A stretch of DNA of 64,000 nt from Leclercia sp. AS011 (GCF_037152535.1 NZ_JBBCMA010000006.1:1-64000), one strand, 5' to 3'; shown: positions 21,457-30,915, counted from the stretch's first letter. A program made the numbers and translations. The notes: generated by a model not told the origin, from the letters alone.

Positions 21457-22746
21457 ATGCAACACACACAACGGGCGCCGGATGCCCATAAGCGCGCGTT
21501 AGTCGCGGGCTCGATTGGTAACTTTATCGAATGGTACGAATTTGCGGTGTACGGTTTTCTGGCCACCGTGATTGCGAAAAACTTTTTCCAGCTCAGCGGT
21601 GAGGCGGGGCTGACCAGCCTGATCCTCACCTACGCCTCCTTTGCGATCGCCTTTTTCTTCCGTCCGTTAGGGGCCATCGTCTTCGGGCGGATCGGCGATC
21701 GTATCGGGCGTAAACCCACGCTGATCATTGTGCTGGTGATGATGACCCTGGCGACGGCGGCGATTGGCCTGGTGCCGGTGTATGCCAGTATCGGCATTGC
21801 CGCCCCGCTGATGATCACCGGCCTGCGGATCCTGCAGGGGCTGTTCGCAGGCGGCGAGTATGGCGGCGCGGTGTCGCTGATGACCGAGTTCGCTCCGCGC
21901 GGCAAACGCGGGCTGTACGGTGCCTGGCAGTCCTTTACCGTTGCGCTGGGCCTGCTGGCCGGGGCGGGGATCGTGGCCCTGCTCTCGGCGCTGTTGACGC
22001 CGGAAGCCCTGCATGACTGGGGCTGGCGCATCCCGTTCTTTATCGCCCTGCCGCTGGGGGCGGTGGCCCTGTGGCTGCGGGTGAGTATGGAAGAGACGCC
22101 GAGCTTTGTGCAGCAGCAAACCAGGCCGGTGGCGGCGAAGGCCCGGACCCGTGACACGCTGAAAGCCATTGTGATGGGGATTGGCCGGGTGATGGTGTGG
22201 TCTGCCGCGGGTTATACCTATCTGGTGATCATGCCCGCCTATCTGCAGTCGGCCCTGCATACCGGCTTTAACCAGGCGCTGCTGATTGCGGTGATCTCTA
22301 ATATCGGCTTTGCGCTGACCATTATCCCGTCGGGGATCCTCAGCGACCGCATCGGGCGGCGCACGGTGATGGTGATTGCCGCCGCGCTGCTGCTGATCCT
22401 CGCCCTGCCGCTGCTGAAAATCCTGCAGGCGGAGTCCAGCACCCTGGCGGTGAAGGCGATTGTGGTGCTGATTGCCGGTGGACTGGTGGGGATGCTGGCA
22501 GGACCAGGGCCGGCCATGCTGTCAGAGATGTTCCCGACGCGGGTGCGCTATACCGGGCTGGGGCTGGCCTATTCCCTGTCGAACGCTATCTTCTCGGGCT
22601 GCGCGGGGCTGATCATTACCGGGCTGATAAAAGAGACGGGGAACCTGGATATTCCGGCGTATTACGTGATGGCGACGGCGGTGGTGAGTATTGTGGCGCT
22701 GATGACGTTAAGAAAGGATGACCATTTGCGGTCGCTGGAGGAGTGA
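21457..22746 (+). CDS. MHS-family MFS transporter (ProP/KgtP/ShiA-like)
   Basis: A 429-residue, 12-TM proton symporter of the metabolite:H+ symporter family. The N-terminus has the hallmark GSIGNFIEWYEFAVYGFLA. The loop between helices 2 and 3 is GRIGDRIGRKPTLI, and the repeat loop between 8 and 9 is SDRIGRRTVM. Family substrates include osmolytes, 2-oxoglutarate, shikimate and citrate; the specific one cannot be told. GGAGAG at 21444-21449 fixes the ATG at 21457 and lies over the upstream in-frame ATG. It is divergent from aidB, where K-12 carries yjfIJKLMC instead. Confidence 0.88.
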   Translation: MQHTQRAPDAHKRALVAGSIGNFIEWYEFAVYGFLATVIAKNFFQLSGEAGLTSLILTYASFAIAFFFRPLGAIVFGRIGDRIGRKPTLIIVLVMMTLATAAIGLVPVYASIGIAAPLMITGLRILQGLFAGGEYGGAVSLMTEFAPRGKRGLYGAWQSFTVALGLLAGAGIVALLSALLTPEALHDWGWRIPFFIALPLGAVALWLRVSMEETPSFVQQQTRPVAAKARTRDTLKAIVMGIGRVMVWSAAGYTYLVIMPAYLQSALHTGFNQALLIAVISNIGFALTIIPSGILSDRIGRRTVMVIAAALLLILALPLLKILQAESSTLAVKAIVVLIAGGLVGMLAGPGPAMLSEMFPTRVRYTGLGLAYSLSNAIFSGCAGLIITGLIKETGNLDIPAYYVMATAVVSIVALMTLRKDDHLRSLEE

Positions 22747-22752
22747 GGTATG

Positions 22753-22830
22753 TGCCGGGTGGCGGCTTCGCCTTACCCGGCCTACAAAAGCACGGACCGT
22801 AGGCCCGGTAAGCGCAGCGCCACCGGGCAC
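22753..22830. repeat. BIME: two inverted REP units
   Basis: Two facing REP palindromes (GCCGGGTGGCGGCTTCGCC with its ACCCGGC arm, then GGCCCGGTAAGCGCAGCG with its CACCGGGC arm) fill the convergent gap between the MHS transporter and rlmB. Confidence 0.85.
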
Positions 22831-22836
22831 AACAGA

Positions 22837-23568
22837 CTACCCGCGCTGACGCACCGCTTCGAACAGGCAGATGCCGGTTGCCACTGAGACGTTCAGGGAC
22901 GAGACGCTGCCCGCCATCGGAATGCTGATCAGCTCGTCGCAATGCTCGCGGGTCAGACGGCGCATTCCTTCCCCTTCGGCACCCATCACCAGCGCCAGAC
23001 GGCCGGTCATTTTGCTCTGGAACAGGGTATGGTCCGCTTCACCGGCGGTGCCGACGATCCAGATATTCTCTTCCTGCAGCTGACGCATGGTGCGCGCCAG
23101 GTTGGTCACGCGGATCAGCGGCACGTTTTCCGCCGCGCCGCAGGCCACTTTTTTGGCGGTGGCGTTGAGCTGCGCCGAGCGATCCTTCGGCACGATCACC
23201 GCGTGGACACCCGCCGCATCGGCGCTACGCAGGCAGGCACCGAGGTTGTGCGGATCGGTCACGCCGTCGAGGATCAGGAAGAAAGGATTCTCCAGCGAGG
23301 CAATCAGATCCGGCAGATCGTTTTCCTGATACTGGCGGCCTGGCTTCACGCGGGCGATGATCCCCTGGTGCACTGCACCTTCGCTTTTCTCATCCAGATA
23401 CTGGCGGTTCGCCAGCTGGATCACCACACCCTGCGCTTCCAGGGCGTGGATCAGCGGCATCAGGCGTTTGTCTTCACGCCCTTTCAGAATAAAGACTTCC
23501 TGAAAACGCTCCGGTGCGCGCTCCAGCAGGGCCTGCACCGCGTGGATGCCGTAAATCATTTCACTCAT
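22837..23568 (-). CDS. rlmB: 23S rRNA 2'-O-methyltransferase RlmB (Gm2251)
   Basis: A SPOUT-class methyltransferase (243 residues) that methylates the ribose of G2251 in the peptidyl-transferase P loop. It has the N-terminal L30e-like substrate-binding domain ([18 protein letters not shown]...) and the C-terminal knotted SAM domain ([60 protein letters not shown]). In K-12 it directly follows rnr in one operon; here an 11-kb island separates the two. Confidence 0.97.
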   Translation of the reverse strand: MSEMIYGIHAVQALLERAPERFQEVFILKGREDKRLMPLIHALEAQGVVIQLANRQYLDEKSEGAVHQGIIARVKPGRQYQENDLPDLIASLENPFFLILDGVTDPHNLGACLRSADAAGVHAVIVPKDRSAQLNATAKKVACGAAENVPLIRVTNLARTMRQLQEENIWIVGTAGEADHTLFQSKMTGRLALVMGAEGEGMRRLTREHCDELISIPMAGSVSSLNVSVATGICLFEAVRQRG

Positions 23569-23635
23569 TAAAGGTACTCATGTGAGGCGGTGTGCGCCGG
23601 GTTAAATGGGGCCGTGAATGTCGTCACTTGCGCCT

Positions 23636-23641
23636 ATTATA
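23636..23641 (-). promoter_or_regulatory. Candidate -10 box of a dedicated rlmB promoter
   Basis: A perfect TATAAT on the minus strand lies 68 bp before the rlmB start, followed by AGGCGC. No clear -35 at 17 bp is visible. It would let rlmB be transcribed although it is cut off from rnr by the island. Confidence 0.4.
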
Positions 23642-23675
23642 ACCGACCCGCCGGTCAAATCGACTCCTGTCGGCA

Positions 23676-24476
23676 TTAGCCGTTCACCGCCGCGCGCGCA
23701 ACGCCTGTCGCGACCGGGTGTACAGGCAAAATAGCGTTCAGTAAAAAGCGCGTATAGTCATGCCGGGGGCCGGAAAAGATGCGCTCTGTGTCGCCCTGCT
23801 CCACGATCCTGCCGCGGTACATCACCCCCACGCGATCGGCAATGTGCCGGACGACGTTCAGGTCATGCGAAATGAAAAGATAGGCCAGTCCGTATTCGCG
23901 CTGGAGCCTCATCAGCAGGTTCAGGATCTGCGACTGAATGGAGACATCCAGCGCCGACACCGGCTCATCGCAGATGATGAGCTTAGGTTTGAGGACCAGC
24001 GCCCGGGCGATCCCGATGCGCTGCCGCTGGCCGCCAGAAAACTCATGGGGATAGCGTGTGGCATCCTGCGGTCGTAAACCCACCTGCTCCAGCATCTCTC
24101 CCACCTGCGCCTTGCGATTGCCGATGCCGTGGATTATCAGCGGCTCTTCCAGGCTGTAGCCAACGGTGCGCTTCGGGTCGAGGGACGAGAGCGGATCCTG
24201 AAAAATCATCTGCATGTCCCGCCGCACACTGCGCCATCCCGCGGCGTTTAACCCGGCCAGCGAGCGTCCTTCAAACTGAATATCGCCCCCGCTCGCTGGG
24301 GTTAGGCCCAGCACCAGCCGTCCGGTCGTACTTTTCCCGCTGCCGGATTCTCCCACCAGCGCCCAGGTTTCGCCGGCATTGAGGGTAAAGCTCACCCCGT
24401 CTACCGCAGGTACGGACTGTCCCCGCCGCTGAAAGGTTTTCGAGAGCTGATTCACGCTCAGTAAGGGGATCGTCAT
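23676..24476 (-). CDS. Peptide-type ABC importer, ATPase (DppF/OppF-like)
   Basis: A cytoplasmic ATP-binding subunit of 266 residues. Walker A is GESGSGKSTTGR, the signature is FSGGQRQRIGIARAL, and Walker B is LIICDEPVSALD, followed by the H-loop YLFISHDLNVVRHIAD. It is the last gene of a five-gene importer, overlapping the other ATPase by 4 bp (ATGA). It lacks the C-terminal oligopeptide-family extension beyond a short HPVATG tail. The family transports di/oligopeptides, nickel, glutathione or opine-like compounds. Confidence 0.92.
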   Translation of the reverse strand: MTIPLLSVNQLSKTFQRRGQSVPAVDGVSFTLNAGETWALVGESGSGKSTTGRLVLGLTPASGGDIQFEGRSLAGLNAAGWRSVRRDMQMIFQDPLSSLDPKRTVGYSLEEPLIIHGIGNRKAQVGEMLEQVGLRPQDATRYPHEFSGGQRQRIGIARALVLKPKLIICDEPVSALDVSIQSQILNLLMRLQREYGLAYLFISHDLNVVRHIADRVGVMYRGRIVEQGDTERIFSGPRHDYTRFLLNAILPVHPVATGVARAAVNG

Positions 24477-25462
24477 CTTATGGCTCCTGTCTCTTCGGCC
24501 CGCCAGCAGCGAACCTGGTGGCTTTCACCACCGAGGGCCCGCAGCCCGGGGGCCTCTGCCCGGCAGCGCGGCTGCGCCAGCGGACAGCGATCGGCATAGG
24601 TACAGCCCGAGGGCAGCGCGTGGAGGGAAGGCACCTGCCCGCCTATTTCTGCCAGGGCCGTTTTGGGCGTATGGTCTGCTGACGGGCGAGCCGCCAGCAG
24701 CGCGCGGGTGTAAGGGTGACGGGGACGTTCAAACAACGTCCAGACATCCGTCTCTTCCACCACCTGACCGGCGTACAGCACCACCACTCGCTGGCATAGC
24801 CTCGCCACCACGCTCAGGTCGTGGGTGATGATCACAATCCCCATCCCGGTTTCATGCTTGATCTCATCGAGGAGGTCGAGGATCTGCGCCTGAATGGTCG
24901 CATCCAGCGCGGTAGTGGGTTCATCGGCAATCAGCAGCGACGGCGAGGTGGCAAGAGCCATGGCAATCATCACCCGCTGGCGCATACCGCCGGAGAGTTC
25001 ATGGGGCCAGGAGTCAGCACAGCGCAGCGGATCGGGGATGCCGACCTGGGCGAGTAGCGAGAGGATTTTCGCCTGACGCTGCGGGCGATTGAGCGTCGTA
25101 TGCAGCCGCAGGCTCTCATCAATCTGATAGCCAATCGTCATCACCGGATTCAGGCTGGCCAGCGGGTCCTGAAAAATCATCGCCATGTCACGTCCGCTCG
25201 TCTGCCGACGCGCTTTTGCTGACAGCCGGTGCAGCGCGTTGCCCGCCAGCACCACGTCGCCCTCCACCCGGCTGGTGCGCGGCGACAGCAGCCCCATCAC
25301 CGCCTGGGCGGTCACGCTCTTGCCGCAGCCCGATTCGCCGATAATGCCAAGGGTTTCGTGAGCCTGCACATGGAAGGAGACGCCGCGCACCGGGGAGATG
25401 ATCCCCTGGCGGGTGGCGAAGCTAACCTCAAGATTATTCACCTGCAATAGCGCCTCAGCCAT
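24473..25462 (-). CDS. Peptide-type ABC importer, ATPase (DppD/OppD-like)
   Basis: A 329-residue ATPase with Walker [13 protein letters not shown], signature [16 protein letters not shown] and Walker [13 protein letters not shown]. The C-terminal oligo_HPY region contains conserved cysteines in [15 protein letters not shown], which in some homologues bind a 4Fe-4S cluster. It overlaps the adjacent permease gene by 8 bp and the second ATPase gene by 4 bp, so all five importer genes form one transcript. Confidence 0.92.
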   Translation of the reverse strand: MAEALLQVNNLEVSFATRQGIISPVRGVSFHVQAHETLGIIGESGCGKSVTAQAVMGLLSPRTSRVEGDVVLAGNALHRLSAKARRQTSGRDMAMIFQDPLASLNPVMTIGYQIDESLRLHTTLNRPQRQAKILSLLAQVGIPDPLRCADSWPHELSGGMRQRVMIAMALATSPSLLIADEPTTALDATIQAQILDLLDEIKHETGMGIVIITHDLSVVARLCQRVVVLYAGQVVEETDVWTLFERPRHPYTRALLAARPSADHTPKTALAEIGGQVPSLHALPSGCTYADRCPLAQPRCRAEAPGLRALGGESHQVRCWRAEETGAIR

Positions 25463-26315
25463 GGCGCCCCCCTTGTTTTAACAGACGTAACATCCGGCGC
25501 GGTAGCGGTTTCAGCCCCGGATCGTTACTGTCACGCAGGTCATCGCCGATGATATTCAGCCCCAGGATCAGCAGTACAATGGCCATGCCGGGGAAGAAGG
25601 TCATCCACCAGGCGGTAAAGATCACCGCTTTTCCTTCCAGCAGTAAATTGCCGAGGCTCGGCATCGGAGCCGGGACGCCAGAGCCGAGGAAACTGAGGGC
25701 GGCCTCGGTCAGAATCGCCACCGAAAAGACCCAGCTGACCTGCACGATAAAGGGCGAAATGACGTTGGGCAGCAGATGCAGCCAGATGATGCGCGAGGCG
25801 CTTGCCCCCTGCGCCCGCAGCGCTTCGATAAAGTTTTTCTCTTTGATCACCATTGCCGCGCCGCGGATCACCCGGGCGATCGACGGGACATAGACCAGCG
25901 ACAGGGCCAGCACCACGTTGGCGATATTCGGCCCCAGCACGCCGACGATAGCAATCGCCAGCAGCAGGGACGGGAACGCAAACAGACCGTCGCAAACCCG
26001 CATCAATACCCGGTCGACCGGGCGGTACCAGGCACACAGCAGGCCAATCACCATGCCGGTGATGCCCGCAATCACCGCCACGGCGGCCCCCACCGAGAGT
26101 GACACCCTGACTGCCAGCGCGACCCGCACAAACAGGTCCCGGCCAAAGTTATCCGTGCCGAACCAGTGCCCGGCGGAAGGCGGTTTCAGGCGGCTGAGCG
26201 GATCGATACTGTAGGGATCGTAAGGGCTCAAGGCGCTGGCAAAAAACGACAGCAGGACAATGGTCACCAGCACCGCAGGCCAGATGAGCAGCGATGGGTT
26301 GCGGGTCAGGATCAT
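25455..26315 (-). CDS. Peptide-type ABC importer, permease (DppC/GsiD-like)
   Basis: An inner-membrane subunit of 286 residues with about 6 TM helices. It has the N-terminal OppC_N region with the family motif HWFGTDNFGRDLFVRVALAVRVSL and the EAA-type ATPase-contact loop (EALRAQGASASRIIWLHLLPNV). It overlaps both neighbours by a few bases. Confidence 0.92.
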   Translation of the reverse strand: MILTRNPSLLIWPAVLVTIVLLSFFASALSPYDPYSIDPLSRLKPPSAGHWFGTDNFGRDLFVRVALAVRVSLSVGAAVAVIAGITGMVIGLLCAWYRPVDRVLMRVCDGLFAFPSLLLAIAIVGVLGPNIANVVLALSLVYVPSIARVIRGAAMVIKEKNFIEALRAQGASASRIIWLHLLPNVISPFIVQVSWVFSVAILTEAALSFLGSGVPAPMPSLGNLLLEGKAVIFTAWWMTFFPGMAIVLLILGLNIIGDDLRDSNDPGLKPLPRRMLRLLKQGGRHG

Positions 26316-27268
26316 TTTTCACTCCCGTCGACGGAAAGGCGCGGATCGGCCAGATAGCTCAGCAGATCCACCGCCAGATTGATCAGCACATAGCAGACGG
26401 TGATCAGTAGCACCACGCCCTGGATCACCGTCACGTCGCGTCGTTCGATCGAATCCACGATCAGCGATCCGACGCCGGGAATGCCAAACACGCTCTCAAT
26501 AACGATGGTGCCGGTGACCAGCGAGGCGAAAGATTCGCCGCAGATGGTCAGAATGGGGATCAGGCTGTTTTTCAAAGTGTGGCGCAGCAGCACCAGCCGC
26601 TCGGGCACCCCTTTGGCGCGGGCGGTACTGATAAAGGGCTCCTGCATCACATCCAGCATCACCGCCCGGGTCATGCGGGCGATTAACGCGGCGATACGTA
26701 ACCCCAGCGCAAACGCCGGCAGGGTTAAATACCAGACGTTGAGCCAGAAATCCTCGTTGGTGGAGCGATACCCCACCACCGGAAACCAGCGCAGCTGCAC
26801 CGCAAAAAAGAAGATCAAGAACAGGCCAAGCAGAAAGCCCGGCACCGACATACCGAGCGTCGCCAGCATGCGAATGGCGCGATCCAGCAGGCTACCCTGT
26901 TGCCAGGCGCTCAACACCCCGCCCGCTAAACCCAGGGCCAGCGCGATGGCCTGGGCATAGAGCGCCAGCGCCAGCGTGGGGGTGAGATGCTGTAAAAAGA
27001 GGGTCATAACGCTGGTATCCAGAAACAGCGAATGGCCTAAATTGCCGGTAAGTACCTCGCCAAACCAGCTGAAAAACTGCGCCAGCATCGGCCTGTCCAG
27101 CCCCATCTGCTGGCGCAGCGCCGCGATATCCTGCGGGCTGGCATCGTTACCCAGAATCACCAGCGCCGGATCGCCCGGCGCCAGGTGAATCAGACAGAAC
27201 ACCACCACCGACACCACCAGCAGCACCGGTAGCAGTGCCAGCAGGCGGTGAAAGAGATACCTTTTCAT
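26312..27268 (-). CDS. Peptide-type ABC importer, permease (DppB/GsiC-like)
   Basis: An inner-membrane subunit of 318 residues with about 6 TM helices and the typical DppB start (MKRYLFHRLLALLPVLLVVSVVVFCLIHLAPGDPA). The family EAA loop is FISTARAKGVPERLVLLRHTLKNS. The C-terminal helix contains IESVFGIPGVGSLIVDSIERRD. It overlaps the second permease by 4 bp and follows the binding-protein gene by 12 bp. Confidence 0.93.
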   Translation of the reverse strand: MKRYLFHRLLALLPVLLVVSVVVFCLIHLAPGDPALVILGNDASPQDIAALRQQMGLDRPMLAQFFSWFGEVLTGNLGHSLFLDTSVMTLFLQHLTPTLALALYAQAIALALGLAGGVLSAWQQGSLLDRAIRMLATLGMSVPGFLLGLFLIFFFAVQLRWFPVVGYRSTNEDFWLNVWYLTLPAFALGLRIAALIARMTRAVMLDVMQEPFISTARAKGVPERLVLLRHTLKNSLIPILTICGESFASLVTGTIVIESVFGIPGVGSLIVDSIERRDVTVIQGVVLLITVCYVLINLAVDLLSYLADPRLSVDGSEK

Positions 27269-27280
27269 CGCCTTCTCCCG

Positions 27281-28843
27281 TCAGGGTTTAGTTACGCTAA
27301 CGTTCCACAGGATCGGGCCAATCAGATCCTGGTAACCTTGCACATTGTTTTTGATCGCCACCGCATCCGGCGTGGTGCGTCCCAGCACGATCACCGGCAG
27401 ATATTGCCAGCTCAGTACGTTCAATTTATCCACCAGCGGTTTGGCCTCCTTCAGCGACGGCGCCTGCTTGATCTGATCCAGCACGCTGTCGATCTCCGGG
27501 CTGTTGCTCAGGCCCGGGAATTTGGCCCGTGAATCGAGGAACGGATACTGGTGCAGAACCTGACGCATGGAGAACTCCAGCGCGCAGAGATCGAAGTTTT
27601 TCGGATCCTGACGACGCTGCAACACGGTTGGCCAGTCGTACACGTCCAGCCGGGATTTGACGCCGATCTGCTTCAGCACCTGCTGGGCGACAATCGCCAG
27701 GTTATACAGCTCGGCATACTCTTTGGTGGCGATGATCACCACCTCTTCACCGTTGTAACCCGACTCTTTCACCAGCGCGCGCGCCTCATCCAGCTTGTGC
27801 TGGTTCCAGTACGGCTTACCGGCCTCGCTGTACCAGTCCACCTGATCCGGGAAGCCCAGGGACGGATCCTCTTTGAAGAAGCGCGGATCGCTGTAGCCTG
27901 CCAGCAGGGTCTGATGCACGTCGAGCGCCAGGTTAAACGCCTGGCGCAGCTTCACGTTGGCAAAGGGCCCCTGGTTTTTATTGAACAGATAGGTGATCAG
28001 CGACCCGCCGCTCTGCGGCTGGAACAGCGACAGATCCGGCGCGCTGCTCAGGGTATCGATATTGTCCTTTGGCAGCTGGAACACCAGATCGTATTCGCCG
28101 GTCATCGCCCCCGCCAGGCGGGTGGATTCGTCGGTGATGTAGCGGAACCAGATATCTTTCACGTCCGCCTTTTTCTGCCCCGACAGCCCGCTGGCAGGCT
28201 CGGTGCGGGACTGGTACTGGTCATAGCGGGTCAGATGCAGATAGTCCCCCGGCTTAAACTCGGCCAGCTTGTAGGGGCCGGTGCCGACCAGCTCGGTGAC
28301 GGGCTTACTACTGCTGTTCGCCGCATCAATGATGCGCTTTGGCATAATGGCAGCGATGTTCTTCACATCGGCCAGCACGTTGAGGGTGATAAGCGACGGG
28401 GCCGCCAGCGTAAAGCTGACCGTTTTGTCATCCACCTTACTGAACTGCACACCGGGCAGGTTGGCTTTCCCCTGGGTGGAGACCGTCAGCCAGCGGTTCA
28501 TGGAGGCCACTACGTCATCGGCGGTCAACAGCTGGCCGTCGTGGAAGTGGATCCCGTCGCGCAGCACAAGGGTGTAAGTTTTGCGATCGTCGCTGAGGGT
28601 GTAACTTTGCACCAGCTCAGGCACGGGCTCGAATTTATCATTGATGGTGAACAGGGTTTCGAAGATATGCCTGTCCACATCCGAGGTGGCATTGTTGGTG
28701 GTCAGATAGGGATCCAGCGTGCCCGGCCGGTTGCCGTAGGCGATGTTCAGCGTCGCGTTGCGATCCACGCTCTGGGCCTGTGCGCTTCCCAGCGGTAATA
28801 CCGCCGCCAGCATCAGCGCGGCGGCAGAGAACAGCATTTTCAT
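27281..28843 (-). CDS. Peptide-type ABC importer, periplasmic binding protein (SBP_bac_5)
   Basis: A secreted 520-residue family 5 solute-binding protein with a signal peptide (MKMLFSAAALMLAAVLPLGSAQA). The family signatures are LNIAYGNRPGTLDP, LRDGIHFHDGQLLTADDVVAS, VGTGPYKLAEF and LRQAFNLALD. These proteins bind peptides, glutathione, opines or heme. The ligand cannot be told, though the neighbouring M20 amidohydrolase suggests an amide- or peptide-linked amino acid. GGAG lies about 10 bases before the ATG. The leader lacks the GcvB CACAACA site known from dppA and oppA. Confidence 0.92.
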   Translation of the reverse strand: MKMLFSAAALMLAAVLPLGSAQAQSVDRNATLNIAYGNRPGTLDPYLTTNNATSDVDRHIFETLFTINDKFEPVPELVQSYTLSDDRKTYTLVLRDGIHFHDGQLLTADDVVASMNRWLTVSTQGKANLPGVQFSKVDDKTVSFTLAAPSLITLNVLADVKNIAAIMPKRIIDAANSSSKPVTELVGTGPYKLAEFKPGDYLHLTRYDQYQSRTEPASGLSGQKKADVKDIWFRYITDESTRLAGAMTGEYDLVFQLPKDNIDTLSSAPDLSLFQPQSGGSLITYLFNKNQGPFANVKLRQAFNLALDVHQTLLAGYSDPRFFKEDPSLGFPDQVDWYSEAGKPYWNQHKLDEARALVKESGYNGEEVVIIATKEYAELYNLAIVAQQVLKQIGVKSRLDVYDWPTVLQRRQDPKNFDLCALEFSMRQVLHQYPFLDSRAKFPGLSNSPEIDSVLDQIKQAPSLKEAKPLVDKLNVLSWQYLPVIVLGRTTPDAVAIKNNVQGYQDLIGPILWNVSVTKP

Positions 28844-28867
28844 TATTATGTCGCTCCGGTAGAAAGA

Positions 28868-30085
28868 TTAAGCGGCCTGGGTTGTCGCGGCACGACCGGC
28901 AAATTCGTCTTTTGCCGCCTGCAGCAGGGCAGCGTCGGTCAGCAGGCGCAACCCGGTGCGGGCCAGCACCTGGGCACCTGTCACCAGCGCGTCGTAGCCC
29001 TGAGTGGAGTTAGCCGCTTCGCGAAACGCCACGGTATGACCAATCAGATCGTCCGGCCCAATCTTGATGTAGGGATGCGCCGTCGGCACCGCGTGGCTGA
29101 TATCCCCGGCATCGGTGGAGCCCAGCCCCTCTTTCTCTTTCAGCTCTACGTTTTCGCCTGCCGCGGTAAACTCCTCCAGCAGGACGTCGTTCAGGGTGTG
29201 GTTAATATTGAAATCACGCGGGCCAACCTGATGCTCAATTTTGACGGTGGTGCCGGTAGCCAGGGCAACGCCTTCGGCAATGGCGCGGATCCGCGGCTCC
29301 AGCGCCAGCACCGCTTCCCGGGTGTGGGCGCGGATGTAGTAATGGGCTGAGGCATATTCCGGGATCACGTTCGGGGCCTGGCCGCCGTTGGTGATGATGC
29401 CATGCACGCGAATACCGTCCGGCAGCTGCTGACGCAGCACGCTGATCCCGTTGTAGAGCAGCACCAGCGCATCCAGGGCATTAACGCCTTTATGCGGTGA
29501 ACTGCCCGCATGGGAAGGTTTGCCGTAGAAGTGGAAATAGAGATGATTGTTTGCCAGCGACGGGCCGGAAAGCCGCGTTTTACCCGCAGGATGCACCATC
29601 AGGGCCACATCAACATCCTTCAGGAAACCGTGCTCCACGAAGCGGGCTTTCACATTGCCGTTCGGCCCCCCTTTACCCCGCAGTCCGCCCTCTTCTGCCG
29701 GTGTGCCGAGCACCACCACTTTGCCGCCGGTGCTGGCCAGCGTTTCACCGACTGCAATCGCTGCGGCGATGCTGGTGACGCCGATAATGTTATGCCCGCA
29801 GGCATGGCCGATATCGATCAACGCATCGTATTCCGCGAGGTAAGCAATGGTCGGGCCGGGCTTGCCGCTCTCTTTTACCGCGTAGAAGGCCGTTTCGTGC
29901 CCAGCGACGTTCAGGGTGACGCTAAAGCCGTGCTTCTCCAGCAGCTGCGTCAGCAGCTTGCTGGCGTAATATTCGTTGTTGCCGGTTTCCGGATGGGCGT
30001 GAATATCTTTGGCGATCGCCACATACTCGTCCCGGTGCTGCTGAATACTTGTTTCAAGACGGTCTCGTAATTCGCTGTTGCTCAT
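28868..30085 (-). CDS. M20 family amidohydrolase/dipeptidase
   Basis: A cytoplasmic metallo-hydrolase (405 residues) of the M20D/AbgB-HipO group that cleaves N-acyl or dipeptide amides of amino acids. Metal-binding motifs are DIGHACGHN (His94, Cys96, His98) and GTPAEEGG with the catalytic Glu pair. The lid domain has the HAGSSPHKGVNALDA motif, and a C-terminal HxxxFRE-type segment is also present. The ATG at 30085 follows GAGGTGG; an upstream in-frame GTG overlaps that site. It sits 24 bp before the binding-protein gene and 53 bp after the sulfonate-type ATPase. Likely substrates are N-acylated or peptidyl amino acids brought in by the adjacent importer (inference). Confidence 0.9.
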   Translation of the reverse strand: MSNSELRDRLETSIQQHRDEYVAIAKDIHAHPETGNNEYYASKLLTQLLEKHGFSVTLNVAGHETAFYAVKESGKPGPTIAYLAEYDALIDIGHACGHNIIGVTSIAAAIAVGETLASTGGKVVVLGTPAEEGGLRGKGGPNGNVKARFVEHGFLKDVDVALMVHPAGKTRLSGPSLANNHLYFHFYGKPSHAGSSPHKGVNALDALVLLYNGISVLRQQLPDGIRVHGIITNGGQAPNVIPEYASAHYYIRAHTREAVLALEPRIRAIAEGVALATGTTVKIEHQVGPRDFNINHTLNDVLLEEFTAAGENVELKEKEGLGSTDAGDISHAVPTAHPYIKIGPDDLIGHTVAFREAANSTQGYDALVTGAQVLARTGLRLLTDAALLQAAKDEFAGRAATTQAA

Positions 30086-30115
30086 TGCTTCCACCTCAGT
30101 GATGACAGTTGATTC

Positions 30116-30133
30116 ATTCCCGACACCGGGAAT
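30116..30133 (-). other. Intercistronic hairpin between the two island modules
   Basis: ATTCCCG and CGGGAAT form a 7-bp stem with a 4-base loop in the only longer gap inside the island's gene series. No T-tract follows, so it may stabilise or partly attenuate the transcript rather than end it. Confidence 0.35.
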
Positions 30134-30138
30134 TGCGT

Positions 30139-30915
30139 TTAACCTAAGTGCCGCTTTGCCTCCTGGCGCACCCGGTGCAGGACGTGATGCTTGATCTCGC
30201 CGTAGCGCGGGTGCCCGGCAAGGGTTTCGATATCGCGTTCACGCCCGAACGGCAGGACGATCTCTTCGACGATTTTTCCGGGTTTTGCCGACATGATCAG
30301 AATGCGGTCGGCGAGGAACAGCGCCTCTTCCACATCGTGGGTGACAAACAGCAGCGTGGTGCCGGTGGACAGCCAGGCCTCACGCAGCAGCTCCTGCATC
30401 ATCAGACGGGTTTGCGCATCCAGCGCGCCAAAAGGCTCATCCAGCAACAGGACTTCCGGCTCCGGCAGCCAGGCCCGGGCCAGCGCCACGCGCTGCTTCA
30501 TGCCGCCGGACAGCTGCCAGGGGGCGTGATGCTCAAATCCTTTCAGCCCCACGCGCTCCAGCCAGCCCTGCGCCTGGGCGTTGGTCTCATCCTTGCGGTG
30601 TTTACCGAGGCGCGGGCCAAAGGTGACGTTCTCCAGCACCGACAGCCACGGGAACAGATTCGGCTGCTGGAAGATCATCCCGCGGTCCGGTCCCGGCTCG
30701 CGCACCGGTTTCCCACCCGCCACCACCCGTCCGCGATCCGGCTTATTGAAGCCGGCCACCAGGTTCAGAATGGTGGACTTACCGCAGCCTGACGGCCCCA
30801 GCAGCACCACGAACTCCCCCTTGCTCAGGGAAAGGTTGATATCCTCCAGCACCCTGAAGGGCTGCGGTTTCGCCGCAAAGGAGAGCGAAACATTTTCCAG
30901 CGTGATAGCACTCAT
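30139..30915 (-). CDS. Sulfonate/taurine-type ABC importer, ATPase (TauB/SsuB-like)
   Basis: A 258-residue nitrate/sulfonate-class ATPase with Walker A GPSGCGKSTILN, Q-loop MIFQQPNLFPWLSVLENV, signature LSGGMKQRVALARAW and Walker B VLLLDEPFGALD. A longer open frame continues upstream, but that extension only reads through the permease gene in another frame. The true ATG at 30915 overlaps the permease stop by one base (TAATG). It is the last gene of the binding protein-permease-ATPase trio. Confidence 0.93.
   Translation of the reverse strand: MSAITLENVSLSFAAKPQPFRVLEDINLSLSKGEFVVLLGPSGCGKSTILNLVAGFNKPDRGRVVAGGKPVREPGPDRGMIFQQPNLFPWLSVLENVTFGPRLGKHRKDETNAQAQGWLERVGLKGFEHHAPWQLSGGMKQRVALARAWLPEPEVLLLDEPFGALDAQTRLMMQELLREAWLSTGTTLLFVTHDVEEALFLADRILIMSAKPGKIVEEIVLPFGRERDIETLAGHPRYGEIKHHVLHRVRQEAKRHLG

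Noticed and set aside
27551..28798. 415-codon plus-strand open frame inside the peptide-binding protein gene
   Set aside because: It is an antisense shadow of a high-GC gene; the opposite strand encodes a clear SBP_bac_5 protein and this frame has no recognisable domain.
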